Source: Hippophae tibetana (lineage: Eukaryota > Streptophyta > Magnoliopsida > Rosales > Elaeagnaceae). Taken from it: 64,000 nucleotides of DNA. The notes beneath the pieces were generated by a model, which was not told the origin of the DNA, ran no database searches, and saw nothing but the letters and a program-made list of their open reading frames with translations. The stretch is taken from contig CM072810.1 of assembly GCA_037013495.1 (NCBI GenBank), positions 73,454,449 through 73,518,448 on the forward strand, given 5' to 3'. Both the position numbers and the translations under genes were made by a program. This document shows, piece by piece, positions 60,501-64,000 of this stretch. The stretch's first letter is position 1; each line of letters starts with the position of its first letter.

Positions 60501-63500
60501 TTTTAAAAATATTCTAAATTGCTCTATATCCAACAAATATTCTCAAGATCAGTGAAATATTCTAATGACCTTTCACAACAGATAGATTTCGAATATCTAA
60601 TGGAAAGATTAATTTTTGAAGAAATTGTATTTGTTCTATTTAGTTATGTGCCTCTTATGATTTGTGATTTTTTTTACTGAATTGTGGAATTTAATTTTTC
60701 TTATTTATTATAAGTATTTTTACGCTTTTATTATTTACGGTTGATTTAAGCAAATTTCATAACTAAATATCCTCACTATGGTTGCATTACGTCTTTTGTT
60801 TTGTTGCTTGTATAAGAAAACAACAAACTTTTGATAGAGGAAGAACTAGTATAATTAATGAAAATATTTTTTACCAAGCTTTGTACTTTTCTTCCTAGGG
60901 TTCTTGATATAATGCCTAGATTCGACACATCAAAGCGAATGATCATTATCTTTTGGCATCAAAAGGTTGCGGTTTATGGACTTATTGATCTTGTTTTCGT
61001 CTGTGGAATTCATTTCGTAGTTCTTTTATGAAATCTTCGTCTCTTATTCTTGATATTTATTTCTACGCTCAATCAATCCATGTTATTCATAAAAACAATT
61101 CTCTGAAAAACAAGATGGGTTCTACTGTTTATAGTATTGAAAAAAGAACATTTGATAAATCAGAGCTCCAATTTTACACGCCATTACTTTTGACTCGGGT
61201 GTCGAAACCTTTAATATAATATATCAAATCGAAGCTTGTAAATATTCCTATAATGAGAGCATGGATTCCTAAGAATATTATTTTTTGAAATCAAATTCAA
61301 CCGTTTATATCACCTACCAAAGTTTAAAATTTTCGTCTCACTGATTCCTTCTTTTTTCTTTCGGTTTTTTCATTGCCACTATAAGAGCGATTGACTTACG
61401 GATCAAGAGTGTTTTTAAAAATATTCTAAATTTCTCTATATCCAACAAATATTCTCAAGATCAGTGAAATATTCTAATGACCTTTCACAACAGATAGATT
61501 TCGAATATCTAATGGAAAGATTAATTTTTGAAGAAATTATATTTGTTCTATTTACTTATGTGCCTCTTATGATTTGTCATTTTTTTTACTGAATTGTGGA
61601 ATTTAATTTTTCTTATTTATCATAAGTATTTTTACGCTTTTATTATTTACGGTTGATTTAAGCAAATTTCATAACTAAATATCCTCACTATGGTTGCATT
61701 ACGTCTTTTGTTTTGTTGCTTGTATAAGAACACAACAACATTTTGATAGAGGAAGAACTAGTATAATTAATGAAAATATTTTTTACCAAGCTTTGTACTT
61801 TTCTTCCTAGGGTTCTTGATATAATGCCTAAATTCGACACATCAAAGCGAATGATCATTATCTTTTGGCATCAAAAGGTTGCGGTTTATGGACTCATTGA
61901 TCTTGTTTTCGTCTGTGGATTTCATTTCGTAGTTCTTTTTTAAATCTTCGTCTCTTATTCTTGATATTTATTTCTACGCTCAATCAATCCATGTTATTCA
62001 TAAAAACAATTCTCTGAAAAACAAGATGGGTTCTACTGTTTATAGTATTGAAAAAAGAACATTTGATAAATCAGAGCTCCAATTTTACACGCCATTACTT
62101 TTGACTCGGGTGTCGAAACCTTTAATATAATATATCAAATCGAAGCTTGTAAATATTCCTATAATGAGAGCATGGATTCCTAAGAATATTATTTTTTGAA
62201 ATCAAATTCAACCGTTTATATCACCTACCAAAGTTTAAAATTTTCGTCTCACTGATTCCTTCTTTTTTCTTTCGGTTTTTTCATTGCCACTATAAGAGCG
62301 ATTGACTTACGGATCAAGAGTGTTTTTAAAAATATTCTAAATTTCTCTATATCCAACAAATATTCTCAAGATCAGTGAAATATTCTAATGACCTTTCACA
62401 ACAGATAGATTTCGAATATCTAATGGAAAGATTAATTTTTGAAGAAATTATATTTGTTCTATTTACTTATGTGCCTCTTATGATTTGTCATTTTTTTTAC
62501 TGAATTGTGGAATTTAATTTTTCTTATTTATCATAAGTATTTTTACGCTTTTATTATTTACGGTTGATTTAAGCAAATTTCATAACTAAATATCCTCACT
62601 ATGGTTGCATTACGTCTTGGGTTTTGTTGCTTGTATAAGAAAACAACAACCTTTTGATGGAGGAAGAACTAGTATAACTAATGAAAATATTTTTTACCAA
62701 GCTTTGTACTTTTCTTCCTAGGGTTCTTGATATAATGCCTAGATTCGACACATCAAAGCGAATGATCATTATCTTTTGGCATCAAAAGGTTGCGGTTTAT
62801 GGACTTATTGATGTTGTTTTCGTGTGTGGATTTCATTTCGTAGTTCTTTTTTAAATCTTCGTCTCTTATTCTTGATATTTATTTCTATGCTCAATCAATC
62901 CATGTTATTCATAAAAAAATTGTCTGAAAAACAAGATGGGTTCTACTGTTTACAGTATTGAAAAAAGAACATTTGATAAATCAGAGTTCCAATTTTACAC
63001 GGCAATACTTTTGACTCGGGTGTCGAAATGTTTAATATTATATCATATTGAAGTTTGTAAATATTCCTATAATCAGAGCATGGATTCCTAATAATATTAC
63101 TTTTTGAAATCAAATTCAACCATTTATATCACCTACCAAAGTTTAAAATTGTTGTCTCACTGATTCCTTCTTTTTTCTTTCGGTTTTTTCAATGCCACTA
63201 TAAGAGCGATTGACTTACGGATCAAGAGTGTTTTTAAAAATATTCTAAATTGCTCTATATCCAACAAATATTCTCAAGATCAGTGAAATATTCTAATGAC
63301 CTTTCACAACAGATAGATTTCGAATATCTAATGGAAAGATTAATTTTTGAAGAAATTGTATTTGTTCTATTTAGTTATGTGCCTCTTATGATTTGTGATT
63401 TTTTTTACTGAATTGTGGAATTTAATTTTTCTTATTTATTATAAGTATTTTTACGCTTTTATTATTTACGGTTGATTTAAGCAAATTTCATAACTAAATA

Positions 63501-64000
63501 TCCTCACTATGGTTGCATTACGTCTTTTGTTTTGTTGCTTGTATAAGAAAACAACAAACTTTTGATAGAGGAAGAACTAGTATAATTAATGAAAATATTT
63601 TTTACCAAGCTTTGTACTTTTCTTCCTAGGGTTCTTGATATAATGCCTAGATTCGACACATCAAAGCGAATGATCATTATCTTTTGGCATCAAAAGGTTG
63701 CGGTTTATGGACTTATTGATCTTGTTTTCGTCTGTGGAATTCATTTCGTAGTTCTTTTATGAAATCTTCGTCTCTTATTCTTGATATTTATTTCTACGCT
63801 CAATCAATCCATGTTATTCATAAAAACAATTCTCTGAAAAACAAGATGGGTTCTACTGTTTATAGTATTGAAAAAAGAACATTTGATAAATCAGAGCTCC
63901 AATTTTACACGCCATTACTTTTGACTCGGGTGTCGAAACCTTTAATATAATATATCAAATCGAAGCTTGTAAATATTCCTATAATGAGAGCATGGATTCC
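57556..64000 (+). repeat. Satellite higher-order repeat: 2.73-kb trimer
   Basis: Unit starts: 57556, 58466, 59378, 60288, 61198, 62109, 63019, 63929 (cut by the window end). The pattern is A-B-B-A-B-B-A-B, where A has GAAATGTTTAATATTATATC and B has GTCGAAACCTTTAATATAAT. The period is about 2731 bp (57556-60287, 60288-63018, 63019 onward). Units are 910-912 bp and nearly identical within each type. Confidence 0.88.

Noticed and set aside
56475-63950. Conserved 63-codon frames repeated at 56475, 58296, 59208, 61028 and 63759 as a small gene family
   Set aside because: They sit at the same place in B-type units of the recent trimer. Equivalent positions in older units are not open over the same span, so sharing reflects recent copying and not selection.
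1-64000. CRISPR array
   Set aside because: The repeats are about 912-bp direct units without short repeat-spacer structure, and the context is a plant nucleus.
1-64000. Telomere or 5S/45S rDNA arrays
   Set aside because: No TTTAGGG runs and no 5S or 45S motifs were seen; the unit shows no resemblance to an rDNA spacer that I can recognise.

Overview
The window is plant nuclear DNA, almost certainly from inside a long heterochromatic or centromere-type satellite array. Three things point to a flowering plant: a plant-specific Athila-type Ty3/gypsy LTR retrotransposon whose primer site matches plant tRNA-Asp, a captured piece of plastid 23S rRNA, and a very AT-rich tandem repeat. No host protein-coding gene is visible. 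The species cannot be told from the sequence.

Layout. About 50 kb of the 64 kb is a direct tandem repeat with a unit of about 912 bp. Taking the unit to begin at GGTGTCGAAAC, about 56 copies can be counted, all on the + strand. Two sequence classes occur, called alpha and beta here. Alpha-rich units lie at about 500-3225, 4690-8789 and 22249-24007; beta units fill nearly all the rest. Chimeric units, truncated units and deletion joints cluster left of about 32 kb. Right of about 42 kb the units fall into higher-order repeats (HORs) that look almost identical: a 1.82-kb dimer (42052-45699), a 3.65-kb tetramer in three copies (44788-55734) and a 2.73-kb trimer (57556 to the window end). The window therefore appears to run from an older, scrambled flank into recently homogenised array.

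Two foreign sequences interrupt the array. At 8790-22248 lies a complete-looking 13.5-kb Athila element: LTRs of 1967 and 2020 bp, a 5-bp target duplication GATTC, a tRNA-Asp primer site, two successive gag regions, protease, reverse transcriptase, RNase H, integrase, a 1.9-kb region without a gene, and a polypurine tract. Its coding part is broken in about three places, and the LTRs differ by about 2%. At 29711-29920 lies a 210-bp insert whose right part is plastid 23S rRNA, covering the L11-binding/GTPase-centre region.

Most interesting observations. The Athila copy carries a stand-alone gag upstream of a second, clearly diverged gag that leads into pol. Its leader has two tandem hairpins whose stems differ by paired, compensatory changes. 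A hairpin motif seen after integrase also occurs after the first gag. Together these suggest a two-cistron Gag / Gag-Pol design that I do not recognise from standard Athila descriptions.
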